Shown in pieces: positions 10,557-16,859 of a stretch of DNA of 64,000 bases. The stretch lies in contig NZ_AP027361.1 in assembly GCF_030295915.1 (NCBI RefSeq), positions 930,001-994,000 of the forward strand, in the 5' to 3' direction. Position 1 is the stretch's first letter; each line of letters starts with the position of its first letter. This stretch comes from Thalassotalea sediminis (GTDB lineage Bacteria; Pseudomonadota; Gammaproteobacteria; Enterobacterales; Alteromonadaceae). Both the position numbers and the translations under genes were made by a program. Under the pieces are notes generated by a model, which saw only the letters and a list, made by a program, of their open reading frames with translations, did no database searches and had not been told where the DNA came from.

Positions 10557-10642
10557 AGTCGATGGTAAATTAGTTGGTAGCATTAGCGCTTTGTTACTAT
10601 TCAGCTAATACTACCATTTCTTTGCCGTCTAATTGCAGTTAT

Positions 10643-11245
10643 TTATTTCCAGTTATCCATACTTGAACGCTTTCTCGCTGCTAGTCTAGGTAGAACAAGA
10701 CCGAGTATTAAGCCAATAGCTAAAACAATAGCACCATTAAAGAAGTACTCTTTTTTCAACGCTAAATCTTGATTGTCTACCTTGGATTTTGCTGCATTTA
10801 GCTCTTTAGTTAATGTCGTTATTTGCTCGTTTAACGCCTTTTCATTTGTTTTTAGTTGGTTTATTTCGCGGTTTGCTAAAGATAAGCTAGACTCCGATTG
10901 TTCTACGCTTTCTTCTTGATTAGCAAGCTTAGTATTTAATTCAGCAATAGCGAATCTCATACCTGGCGTTTTGCTAAGGTATTTACTTTCAACCCAAGTA
11001 ACTCTGCCGCGAGGGTCAATAATTTCGGTATAACCGTTGCTCTCATTGCCTGTTAATTTGATTTCATCGCCAGCATTAACACTGCCTACAATGCGATAAT
11101 TCGCACCTGCACCAGCATGCATGTAAATAAATAAATCATCTATAATATAGGCTGATTCTTTCGCTTCTGGTTGTGATTCTTCAGATAAAGCTTGTGGTGC
11201 GATTAGCGACAAGCTTGCAATCACCAAACATGTTATTAATTTCAT
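10643..11245 (-). CDS. ygiM: SH3-domain membrane protein (YgiM/TIGR04211 family)
   Basis: The 200-residue protein has an N-terminal signal (MKLITCLVIASLSLIAPQALS), a bacterial SH3 domain (about 32-95; YMHAGAGANYRIVGSVNAGDEIKL), a coiled coil (about 100-162), and a C-terminal membrane segment (FNGAIVLAIGLILGLVLPRLAA, about 169-190) with a basic tail. The SH3 and coiled coil should face the periplasm. The biochemical role of YgiM is not well defined; SH3b domains often bind peptidoglycan. It is divergent from ygiF, as in the E. coli ygiM-ygiF neighbourhood. Confidence 0.88.
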   Translation of the reverse strand: MKLITCLVIASLSLIAPQALSEESQPEAKESAYIIDDLFIYMHAGAGANYRIVGSVNAGDEIKLTGNESNGYTEIIDPRGRVTWVESKYLSKTPGMRFAIAELNTKLANQEESVEQSESSLSLANREINQLKTNEKALNEQITTLTKELNAAKSKVDNQDLALKKEYFFNGAIVLAIGLILGLVLPRLAARKRSSMDNWK

Positions 11246-11325
11246 TTAGTTACCTAAATACTTCTATTCTTTGTTCGTTGATGAAAATAGTAGGGGTTTG
11301 ACCGTACGATAGCAAGCGAAAAATA

Positions 11326-11354
11326 TTGCACCATGGCGTTAGCTTTTGTATGGT
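11326..11354 (+). promoter_or_regulatory. candidate promoter of ygiF
   Basis: TTGCAC (11326-11331) and TATGGT (11349-11354) are spaced by 17 nt, about 50 nt before the ygiF start in the ygiM-ygiF divergent gap. Prediction from consensus only. Confidence 0.45.
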
Positions 11355-11402
11355 AAACTCAAAATAAGCCAACTTTACCGTAGAGTTCGTAAAATATACC
11401 TA

Positions 11403-12920
11403 ATGATCACCGAAGTCGAACTTAAATACTTGATTTTAAGTGAGGATGCATCCACAAAAATCGAGCAGCTATTATCTAATCATCACATATCCTATGAGTA
11501 TAATGTACGTCGGTTACATAACTGTTATTTTGATACGCCGGATTTGCAATTACGCCAGTTAGATTTTGGTCTGAGAATTCGTCAGTATGAAACACACCTT
11601 GAACATACGATAAAAACTGCAGGTAAAGTGATAGGTGGTTTGCATCAGAGACCAGAATATAACGTTAATGATTCTCGAAACTTCCCAGAACTTACTCTCT
11701 TTCCTACAGATATTTGGCCAGATCAGGTAAATGTTGGTCTAATTCAATCAGCCTTAACCTCGCTTTTTTCTACTAATTTTGAACGTGAAACTTGGTTAGT
11801 TGAAATGAGTGGTTCAAAAGTTGAAATTGCGCTAGATCAAGGGGAAATATTATCTGATGGCCGTAGTACCGTCATAAATGAACTTGAGTTAGAGTTAGTT
11901 GAAGGCGAGATGAGTGCACTTTATGAAATAGCTAGCATACTCTTTACAGGCTTGTCATTGCGTGCTGGCATTCATAGCAAGGCTGCTCGTGGATACCGGC
12001 TTTTTGCTAATGCATCCATTGAATTTGAACCTGAATTATTGTTTAGTGACGGCCATTCAACCTTAACTTCACAACAATGGTTTACAACGGCACTCAGTCA
12101 TTATCTTCAGCAATTGCAAATGTGTGTGGAAAAGTACTTAACTGAAAAATCGTTAGTCGCGCTCGCAAGTGTTGTGGAACTGTTGTCAGTGATTCGTCAT
12201 GGCTTTTGGTTATATGACGAACTACTAACAGAAGAGTGCATTGCTGTAAGACAAGAGTTGAGCTTTTTTATTCAGTTATTTGCTTGGGTTGAAAGTGCGA
12301 TTCACCTCAAAGAAGTGATGAATAAAACGGGAAACTATCGTAAGAAACTCGAATATAGTCAACAGCTTGTAGAACAATTGAAATTAGAAAAAAGGCGTTT
12401 CCCTGATTTTTCGATGGTATGTGAATTATTACACAGTGAGCGCTTCAATCAATTACAACTCCGTTTACTTCAGTTGATTTTGTCAGATATTAAACCGTTT
12501 ACTTTTGTTGAACAAAGTGAAGAACAATCGTTATTGCCTTTCGCACGACACTGTATGAGTGCTAGTTTAACAGAGCTTCATCAAGAAATGATCGCAGTTG
12601 ATATTACCGACGCGGAACAATTATTAGCGAAGCGAAAGATTTTGCAGCGCTGTTTATTAACAGGTAATTGGTTTGGACATTTATTTGATCAAGAACATCG
12701 TCACCAATTTCGTATTCCTTGGTTAGATATGCAGCAAGGATTATCTGAATTGCAAAGCTTATGGATTATCAAACAGCAATTAGAAAAGTTAGATAAAGAA
12801 GATAACGCATCAGCGGTTAAAGTTATTGCTTGGCAACAAAGAAAAGTAGAAAACTTACTCGTAGCATTATCTCATACTAAAGACGCAGCATTAGCGCTTC
12901 CTGCCTATTGGCAAAATTAA
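11403..12920 (+). CDS. ygiF: CYTH-CHAD inorganic triphosphatase
   Basis: The ATG at 11403 gives a 505-residue protein opening MITEVELKYLI, the ExExK hallmark of CYTH domains. The CYTH part spans about 1-205 (with RIRQYETHLEHTIKTAG and ELELELVEG, acidic and basic residues for metal-triphosphate binding). A helical CHAD-like region fills the rest. E. coli YgiF is an inorganic triphosphatase of similar length. An ATG at 11346 would add 19 basic residues before the conserved motif and is rejected. In E. coli the next gene is glnE; here glnE is 7.7 kb away. The stop overlaps the next ATG (TAATG). Confidence 0.9.
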   Translation: MITEVELKYLILSEDASTKIEQLLSNHHISYEYNVRRLHNCYFDTPDLQLRQLDFGLRIRQYETHLEHTIKTAGKVIGGLHQRPEYNVNDSRNFPELTLFPTDIWPDQVNVGLIQSALTSLFSTNFERETWLVEMSGSKVEIALDQGEILSDGRSTVINELELELVEGEMSALYEIASILFTGLSLRAGIHSKAARGYRLFANASIEFEPELLFSDGHSTLTSQQWFTTALSHYLQQLQMCVEKYLTEKSLVALASVVELLSVIRHGFWLYDELLTEECIAVRQELSFFIQLFAWVESAIHLKEVMNKTGNYRKKLEYSQQLVEQLKLEKRRFPDFSMVCELLHSERFNQLQLRLLQLILSDIKPFTFVEQSEEQSLLPFARHCMSASLTELHQEMIAVDITDAEQLLAKRKILQRCLLTGNWFGHLFDQEHRHQFRIPWLDMQQGLSELQSLWIIKQQLEKLDKEDNASAVKVIAWQQRKVENLLVALSHTKDAALALPAYWQN

Positions 12921-13807
12921 TGATGTTTTTGCGTTGCCTTAGTTTTATTTTTACCGTTGGTTTTGCTTTATACGCTCATACGAGTGTTTATCTATTGCCT
13001 AACGCTGACAGCAGAGTTATTGGTGAAGATATCAAACATGAAGTTTTGCCTGGTGATTATTTTCAAGCACTTGCGGAATATTATGATGTAGGGCTACTTG
13101 CACTTATCGAAGCTAACCCTAATGTCGATCCATTCTTGCCTACTGTGGGCGATACATTGGTCATTCCAAAACGTATGATTTTACCTTTTGGTGAGCGCAA
13201 AGGAATAATCATTAATTTACCTGAACTTCGTTTGTACTACTTCCCGCCAAATGAGTCACTTGTCTATGTTTTTCCTGTTGGAATAGGAAGAGAAGGACTT
13301 TCAACGCCCAAAATAACAAGTGTAATTGGTGATAAACGTAAAGATCCTATTTGGCGACCACCTGAAGCACTTCGAAAGCGGTATAGAGAAGAGCATGGTG
13401 TTGAACTCGCTAAAGAAATATTGCCAGGCCCTAATAATCCTTTTGGTAAATATGCGCTTAGAATTGACACAAGTGAATACCTCATTCATGGTACAAACAA
13501 ACGCATGGGTATTGGGTTACGTGCCAGTTCTGGCTGTATTCGAATGTACGCGCCTGATATTGAATGGCTATATCATAATGTAGCCGTAGGCACGCAAATA
13601 AAGATAATTGATCAGCCTATCAAAATGGCCTATCAGCCTAATGGCAAAAAGTTGATTGAGGTACATAAACCGTTAAAAGAGTACGCGAATAAACGGCACA
13701 ATGGACTATCAAAGTCGGTAAGAAAATTTTTAGGAGAGGCAACAGATAGTGAGCGGATACAACAGATACTCACTGAACAAAAAGGGCTTGTTTACACCTT
13801 AATGTAA
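12920..13807 (+). CDS. LysM / L,D-transpeptidase (ErfK/YbiS/YcfS/YnhG family)
   Basis: The ATG at 12920 shares its A with the ygiF stop, so the genes are probably coupled. The 295-residue protein has a signal peptide (to about residue 22), a LysM-like peptidoglycan-binding region (about 38-85: HEVLPGDYFQALAEYYDVGLLALIEANP), then a YkuD catalytic domain (about 92-240) with HGTNKRMG and catalytic Cys in SSGCIRM. Such periplasmic enzymes attach Braun lipoprotein to peptidoglycan or make 3-3 crosslinks. The convergent gene 30 bp away encodes an Lpp-like lipoprotein ending in lysine, a fitting substrate. The end of the gene is inside a terminator hairpin. Confidence 0.92.
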   Translation: MMFLRCLSFIFTVGFALYAHTSVYLLPNADSRVIGEDIKHEVLPGDYFQALAEYYDVGLLALIEANPNVDPFLPTVGDTLVIPKRMILPFGERKGIIINLPELRLYYFPPNESLVYVFPVGIGREGLSTPKITSVIGDKRKDPIWRPPEALRKRYREEHGVELAKEILPGPNNPFGKYALRIDTSEYLIHGTNKRMGIGLRASSGCIRMYAPDIEWLYHNVAVGTQIKIIDQPIKMAYQPNGKKLIEVHKPLKEYANKRHNGLSKSVRKFLGEATDSERIQQILTEQKGLVYTLM

Positions 13808-13818
13808 AATAAGCCCTT
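13782..13818. terminator. bidirectional terminator between L,D-transpeptidase and Lpp-like genes
   Basis: AAGGGCTTGTTTACA (13782-13796) pairs with the 13803-13818 segment ending AAGCCCTT with one bulge. Read on the minus strand, the stem is followed by TTTTTGTTC. The stem includes the stop codon of the L,D-transpeptidase gene. Confidence 0.75.
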
Positions 13819-13836
13819 AACAAAGTAATTTAACGT

Positions 13837-14076
13837 TTACTTTTTAAAGCTAGAAGAAATATTGTTTAGCTTTTGTTTTGTTTTTTTATTTTCTGCTCTT
13901 ATTTCATTTAGCGCTTGTGTATTTTTAGTTTGCTGTTCTTTTAGTTTACTGACTTCAGTCGTGAGCCTATCAACTTTATTTGATAAGGTTGTTACTTGTT
14001 GCTCAAGATTATTTGAGTTAGAGCACCCAGTAAAAAGCAATATTGTTGTTATGCTTATACATAGTGATTTTTTCAT
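13837..14076 (-). CDS. small Lpp-like coiled-coil lipoprotein
   Basis: The 79-residue precursor has a lipoprotein signal with lipobox LFTGC (cleavage before Cys 18), giving a 62-residue mature lipoprotein. It is nearly all heptad-like coiled coil (LEQQVTTLSNKVDRLTTEVSKLKEQQ) and ends in Lys-Lys. Size, coiled coil and C-terminal lysine match Braun lipoprotein, whose terminal lysine is joined to peptidoglycan. It is the last gene of the PspA-type operon (14 nt after the K+ channel gene) and faces an L,D-transpeptidase gene. Whether it is crosslinked is inference; another outer-membrane lipoprotein with a spacer role is possible. Confidence 0.75.
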   Translation of the reverse strand: MKKSLCISITTILLFTGCSNSNNLEQQVTTLSNKVDRLTTEVSKLKEQQTKNTQALNEIRAENKKTKQKLNNISSSFKK

Positions 14077-14090
14077 AATTGTTACGTCCC

Positions 14091-14564
14091 TTAATCTTTG
14101 TTGGCGTTATTAACCATAGGTTCAATTTTATCCACTAGCAAGTCAATTTTTTTCTCTAGTTTCTTATTCATTTCTAAAATTTCAGCATTTTGTTTACGTA
14201 ATTCTCTATTTTTCACATTGGTATCTGAAAAGCCAACAAACTTATTTACAAATTGGGCGCCAACAAAACCAACCATACCAACGCCTATATAGAACATAGC
14301 TGCGACAATTACTCGTCCTTCTAATGTTGTTGGATAAAAATCGCCAAAACCGATAGTACTAGCGCTCATTTGCAGTGTCCAGAATGCATCTTTATAACTT
14401 TTAATATTACCGTCGCTCGTCGCCGCTTCAAATTGATACAAGGGAATAGAAAGTATTGCGATGATGCCATACAGTACAGCAATAGTTATTAATAATAGAT
14501 AGAACGAGTTATAATTTTTCACGCCAAACTCGTCGATAGTGTAAGCTTTTAATTTTTTGTTCAT
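14091..14564 (-). CDS. two-TM potassium channel family protein
   Basis: The 157-residue protein has two membrane helices (about 20-43 and 85-112) around a pore loop FWTLQMSASTIGFGDFYP (about 61-78). TIGFGD replaces the canonical TVGYGD selectivity filter, so K+ selectivity is likely. After the second helix comes a cytoplasmic coiled coil (about 118-150), perhaps for tetramer assembly or for contact with partners. No RCK domain is present. It follows the ribbon-helix-helix gene by 15 nt and precedes the Lpp-like gene by 14 nt. Ion channels are found with PspA/DUF350-type gene sets in other bacteria. Confidence 0.85.
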   Translation of the reverse strand: MNKKLKAYTIDEFGVKNYNSFYLLLITIAVLYGIIAILSIPLYQFEAATSDGNIKSYKDAFWTLQMSASTIGFGDFYPTTLEGRVIVAAMFYIGVGMVGFVGAQFVNKFVGFSDTNVKNRELRKQNAEILEMNKKLEKKIDLLVDKIEPMVNNANKD

Positions 14565-14579
14565 TGTAATAATTAACGA

Positions 14580-14903
14580 TTAGTTTCCTTGATCGACATG
14601 GTAAACTAAATCTTCCATTAATTTTCGTTTTATTTCTAGTTGTTGTGTTGCATCTAGACCATATTTTTCAGCTAAGGCTTGATAATCTTCACTCGAAAGG
14701 CTAACAGTTAGTCTAGGCCGTTTAGGGCGCTTATTTACTGGCAAGCCAAGGATTTCTCTAATTTTTTCTGATGGGCTTAAGCCTGACTCTAAAGCTTCAC
14801 GTCGAATATGCATTTGAAATTTTTCATCTAAATCAAATGCCACTTGCGTAGCTTTAGCTGCTTTAACTGAAGATTGCCATTTATCAGGGACTTTTCGACT
14901 CAC
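14580..14903 (-). CDS. tandem ribbon-helix-helix-like protein, candidate regulator
   Basis: This 107-residue protein starts at GTG with an AGGAAG ribosome binding site about 8 nt upstream. Two segments each have the strand-helix-helix look of ribbon-helix-helix DNA-binding proteins: ATQVAFDLDEKFQMHIRREALESGLSPSEKIREIL (about 18-52; pattern described, not aligned) and LTVSLSSEDYQALAEKYGLDATQQLEIKRKL (about 64-94). Between them is a basic linker (NKRPKRPR). I do not recognise a named family. The gene starts 3 nt after the DUF2491 gene, inside an operon whose promoter carries palindromic sites, so autoregulation is a reasonable inference. Confidence 0.6.
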   Translation of the reverse strand: MSRKVPDKWQSSVKAAKATQVAFDLDEKFQMHIRREALESGLSPSEKIREILGLPVNKRPKRPRLTVSLSSEDYQALAEKYGLDATQQLEIKRKLMEDLVYHVDQGN

Positions 14904-14906
14904 TAT

Positions 14907-15548
14907 TTAACTTCCTGGGTACATATCTACGATATCTGTGGTAGGGCGGTACAACGTTAAAAAAACCTCCGTATCGCCATCTGACCATACTTCAACTTCT
15001 ACACCTTTATCCTCATCTTGGTTTAGCAACATATAACGCTCAAATTGTTCTCCAGAGCCTTCTCCTTCATAAGGAGATAGTTTCTCTGTTCTACTATCTT
15101 TTCGGTGAAAGTAGCCAATTTGTGCAAAAATGCGCTGCAAGTAAGAACTATCACTCCATTGGTTAGTATTATCGTTATCGCTTACACGATCAAGTTGCGC
15201 CTCACCAGGTTCATCAAATAATGTAGAGAATTGATCTAAGTCGAAAAGCGTTTCAACGTCATGATGTTGAATTTTCATGGCGAATTTTAAGTAAATAACA
15301 TCGTCAACATCAAGAGAAAGGAATAACTGCTTTTCTGTATTGCCTTTTAATACCCATTCTGTTTCTGTTTGATGCTCATATTCGTAGCTATTAATGGCTG
15401 ACACTTCAAATTGTTGCCCTCGCAAAAGCTCAGGTAACGCAAAGCTATCATTTAACTGGATAATATCACCTGTTTTTAGGTCGTTGACCTGTGATATTTT
15501 TCGCGCTGTTGTTTTGTCTTTGTTAAAGATATTTTTAAATAAGCTCAT
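14907..15548 (-). CDS. DUF2491 family protein (YjfK-like)
   Basis: The likely start is the ATG at 15548 (MSLFKNIFNKDK, 213 residues). A longer frame to 15593 would run through a terminator hairpin and is rejected. The protein is acidic and soluble, with no membrane segment, and ends FLTLYRPTTDIVDMYPGS. It resembles DUF2491/YjfK, and its place after the PspA-like gene and DUF2170 matches the E. coli yjfI-yjfJ-yjfK order. Function is unknown. Confidence 0.75.
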   Translation of the reverse strand: MSLFKNIFNKDKTTARKISQVNDLKTGDIIQLNDSFALPELLRGQQFEVSAINSYEYEHQTETEWVLKGNTEKQLFLSLDVDDVIYLKFAMKIQHHDVETLFDLDQFSTLFDEPGEAQLDRVSDNDNTNQWSDSSYLQRIFAQIGYFHRKDSRTEKLSPYEGEGSGEQFERYMLLNQDEDKGVEVEVWSDGDTEVFLTLYRPTTDIVDMYPGS

Positions 15549-15564
15549 CATTAGTACCAAAAAA

Positions 15565-15591
15565 GGCCACTTGGTTGGGAGACAAGTGGCC
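15565..15591 (-). terminator. internal terminator between pspA-like and DUF2491 genes
   Basis: GGCCACTTG (15565-15573) and CAAGTGGCC (15583-15591) form a perfect 9-bp stem with a 9-nt loop, followed on the minus strand by six T. It begins 17 nt after the PspA-like stop. It probably lowers expression of the four downstream genes relative to DUF2170 and PspA. Confidence 0.85.
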
Positions 15592-15608
15592 AAAGGGTTT
15601 AAAATTGA

Positions 15609-16298
15609 CTATTTCTGTTTTGCTTTTAGGCGTTCTAGCACTGAATTCGCGCTTTTATCTTGCTCGCCTATGCCCGCAGCTTTTAATTTTGCTTCTAAGG
15701 AGTTATCAGAGTTTTCTGATTCTAATACTTCAGCTGCTTTTAATTGATCATCAAACTTTTGTTGTTTTGCCTTAATGCGCTCTAAAGAATCTTTGGCGTT
15801 CAACAGTTTTGAATTACTAGACGAAAAATTGTCAGTGATCGCCGATGTCGCTTTTTGTACACTTTCGGTTGTTTTAACCATCGATAATTGACGTTTGTGT
15901 TCTTGTACTTGGCGTTCACTTTTCTTGACTAGTTCTTTTAACCTGTTGGCATTAGTTTCGAAGCTATCAAGTGCCTGTTGCTGAGCGGCAAGTTCACTTT
16001 CTAACGCTGAGATTTTTTCTGCTACAGCAAGTGCTAATGTTTCATCACCTTTTTCTAGCGCCTGCACTGCATAGCCTTCATGTTCTGTGATTTCTCGTTT
16101 AATGCGGTCAACTTCACGGCTAGATGCCATTTGTTGTGCCATTACGCCCGTTAGGTCACGCTTTGCTTTTGTTAAATGGTTTTCTGCATCTCGTATTTCT
16201 TGTTCAAAGATTCGAGTTGCATTTGCATCTACCACAGCTTCGCCAACTTCTGTGGCACCACCACGGATAGCAGTCATAATTTTTTTGAAAATGCTCAT
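15609..16298 (-). CDS. PspA/IM30 family protein (YjfJ-like)
   Basis: The 229-residue protein is almost entirely helical coiled coil, starting MSIFKKIMTAIRGGATEVGEAVVDANATRIFEQEIRDAENHL, typical of PspA/IM30 proteins. These peripheral inner-membrane proteins polymerise and protect or remodel damaged membranes (ESCRT-III-like). The start has a good GGAG ribosome binding site. It follows DUF2170 by 24 nt, as yjfI-yjfJ in E. coli. No pspF, pspB or pspC is nearby, so control differs from the classical psp operon. Confidence 0.9.
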   Translation of the reverse strand: MSIFKKIMTAIRGGATEVGEAVVDANATRIFEQEIRDAENHLTKAKRDLTGVMAQQMASSREVDRIKREITEHEGYAVQALEKGDETLALAVAEKISALESELAAQQQALDSFETNANRLKELVKKSERQVQEHKRQLSMVKTTESVQKATSAITDNFSSSNSKLLNAKDSLERIKAKQQKFDDQLKAAEVLESENSDNSLEAKLKAAGIGEQDKSANSVLERLKAKQK

Positions 16299-16322
16299 AA
16301 TATTACTCCAGTAATAGGGTGG

Positions 16323-16736
16323 TTATAATAGAAAATCACTCATGTCATCGATAACTTCGATGGCATTGTTACTTAAAACAGCTAGTTCGTGTTCAATATC
16401 ACTAAACGGTGAACTTGTTGATAAGGCACCAAAGATCACATATTTATCGCCAACTTTAGAAAATGATGACAACGGCATTGGTATGTTCATCTCTAACATA
16501 GCTTCGTGCATGTCTGATTTAGTGTCTTGCTTTACTTCATCTTCACCCCAAAGGTAAGTAATACATAGAATCTGATCATCTGTTACAGAAACAAAGATTG
16601 GTAGCTCTTCACGTCCGATTACAGTGATCTGCAATACGTCTACTTCACCAGAAATAGGTTGGCAGTCAAATACCATACCTGTTTCAGAGTCATCCGCTAA
16701 CGCATTCAGGTGATTCGCGATATTGTGAATATTCAT
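16323..16736 (-). CDS. DUF2170 family protein (YjfI-like)
   Basis: The ATG at 16736 is chosen (MNIHNIANHLNAL, 137 residues) because an AGGA ribosome binding site lies 5-6 nt upstream; an ATG at 16748 has none. The protein is small, acidic and soluble, and matches the size of YjfI/DUF2170 proteins, which accompany PspA-like YjfJ. It contains LPIFVSVTDDQILCITYLW and ends EVIDDMSDFLL. Function is unknown; the conserved pairing with PspA suggests a partner or regulator. It heads an operon with a promoter embedded in palindromic operators. Confidence 0.78.
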   Translation of the reverse strand: MNIHNIANHLNALADDSETGMVFDCQPISGEVDVLQITVIGREELPIFVSVTDDQILCITYLWGEDEVKQDTKSDMHEAMLEMNIPMPLSSFSKVGDKYVIFGALSTSSPFSDIEHELAVLSNNAIEVIDDMSDFLL

Positions 16737-16759
16737 TTGATTCCTCATCTATTTAAGCT

Positions 16760-16775
16760 CGATAACATGTTATCG
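16760..16775. promoter_or_regulatory. 16-bp perfect palindrome CGATAACATGTTATCG in the DUF2170 leader
   Basis: The sequence reads the same on both strands. It lies 24 nt upstream of the DUF2170 start, downstream of the predicted transcription start. It differs from the nearby 13-bp operators, so it may bind another factor or fold in RNA. Confidence 0.55.
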
Positions 16776-16785
16776 AATTTATCTA

Positions 16786-16800
16786 CGACATATTATGTCG
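16786..16800. promoter_or_regulatory. palindromic operator copy 2 (CGACATATTATGTCG)
   Basis: Arms CGACATA and TATGTCG flank one central base. The 13-bp core is the exact reverse complement of the cores at 16822-16834 and 20536-20548. It covers the predicted start point of the DUF2170-pspA operon; its centre is 35 bp from copy 1. Confidence 0.75.
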
Positions 16801-16808
16801 ATGTGTTA

Positions 16809-16836
16809 AATGTAACACCGTGACATAATATGTCAA
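16809..16836 (-). promoter_or_regulatory. promoter of DUF2170-PspA operon with operator copy 1
   Basis: On the minus strand TTGACA (complement of 16831-16836) and TACATT (complement of 16809-16814) are 16 nt apart. The -35 box lies within the palindrome TGACATAATATGTCA (16821-16835), so a protein bound there should block RNA polymerase, or replace it as activator site. Confidence 0.7.
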
Positions 16837-16859
16837 GCACATTGTTGTTATTAATTTTA

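Noticed and set aside
15549-15593. N-terminal extension of the DUF2491 protein
   Set aside because: It runs through the terminator hairpin; the ATG at 15548 fits the family better.
13837-16736. Classical psp operon
   Set aside because: No pspF, pspB or pspC and no sigma54-type promoter recognised; gene content matches the yjf type.
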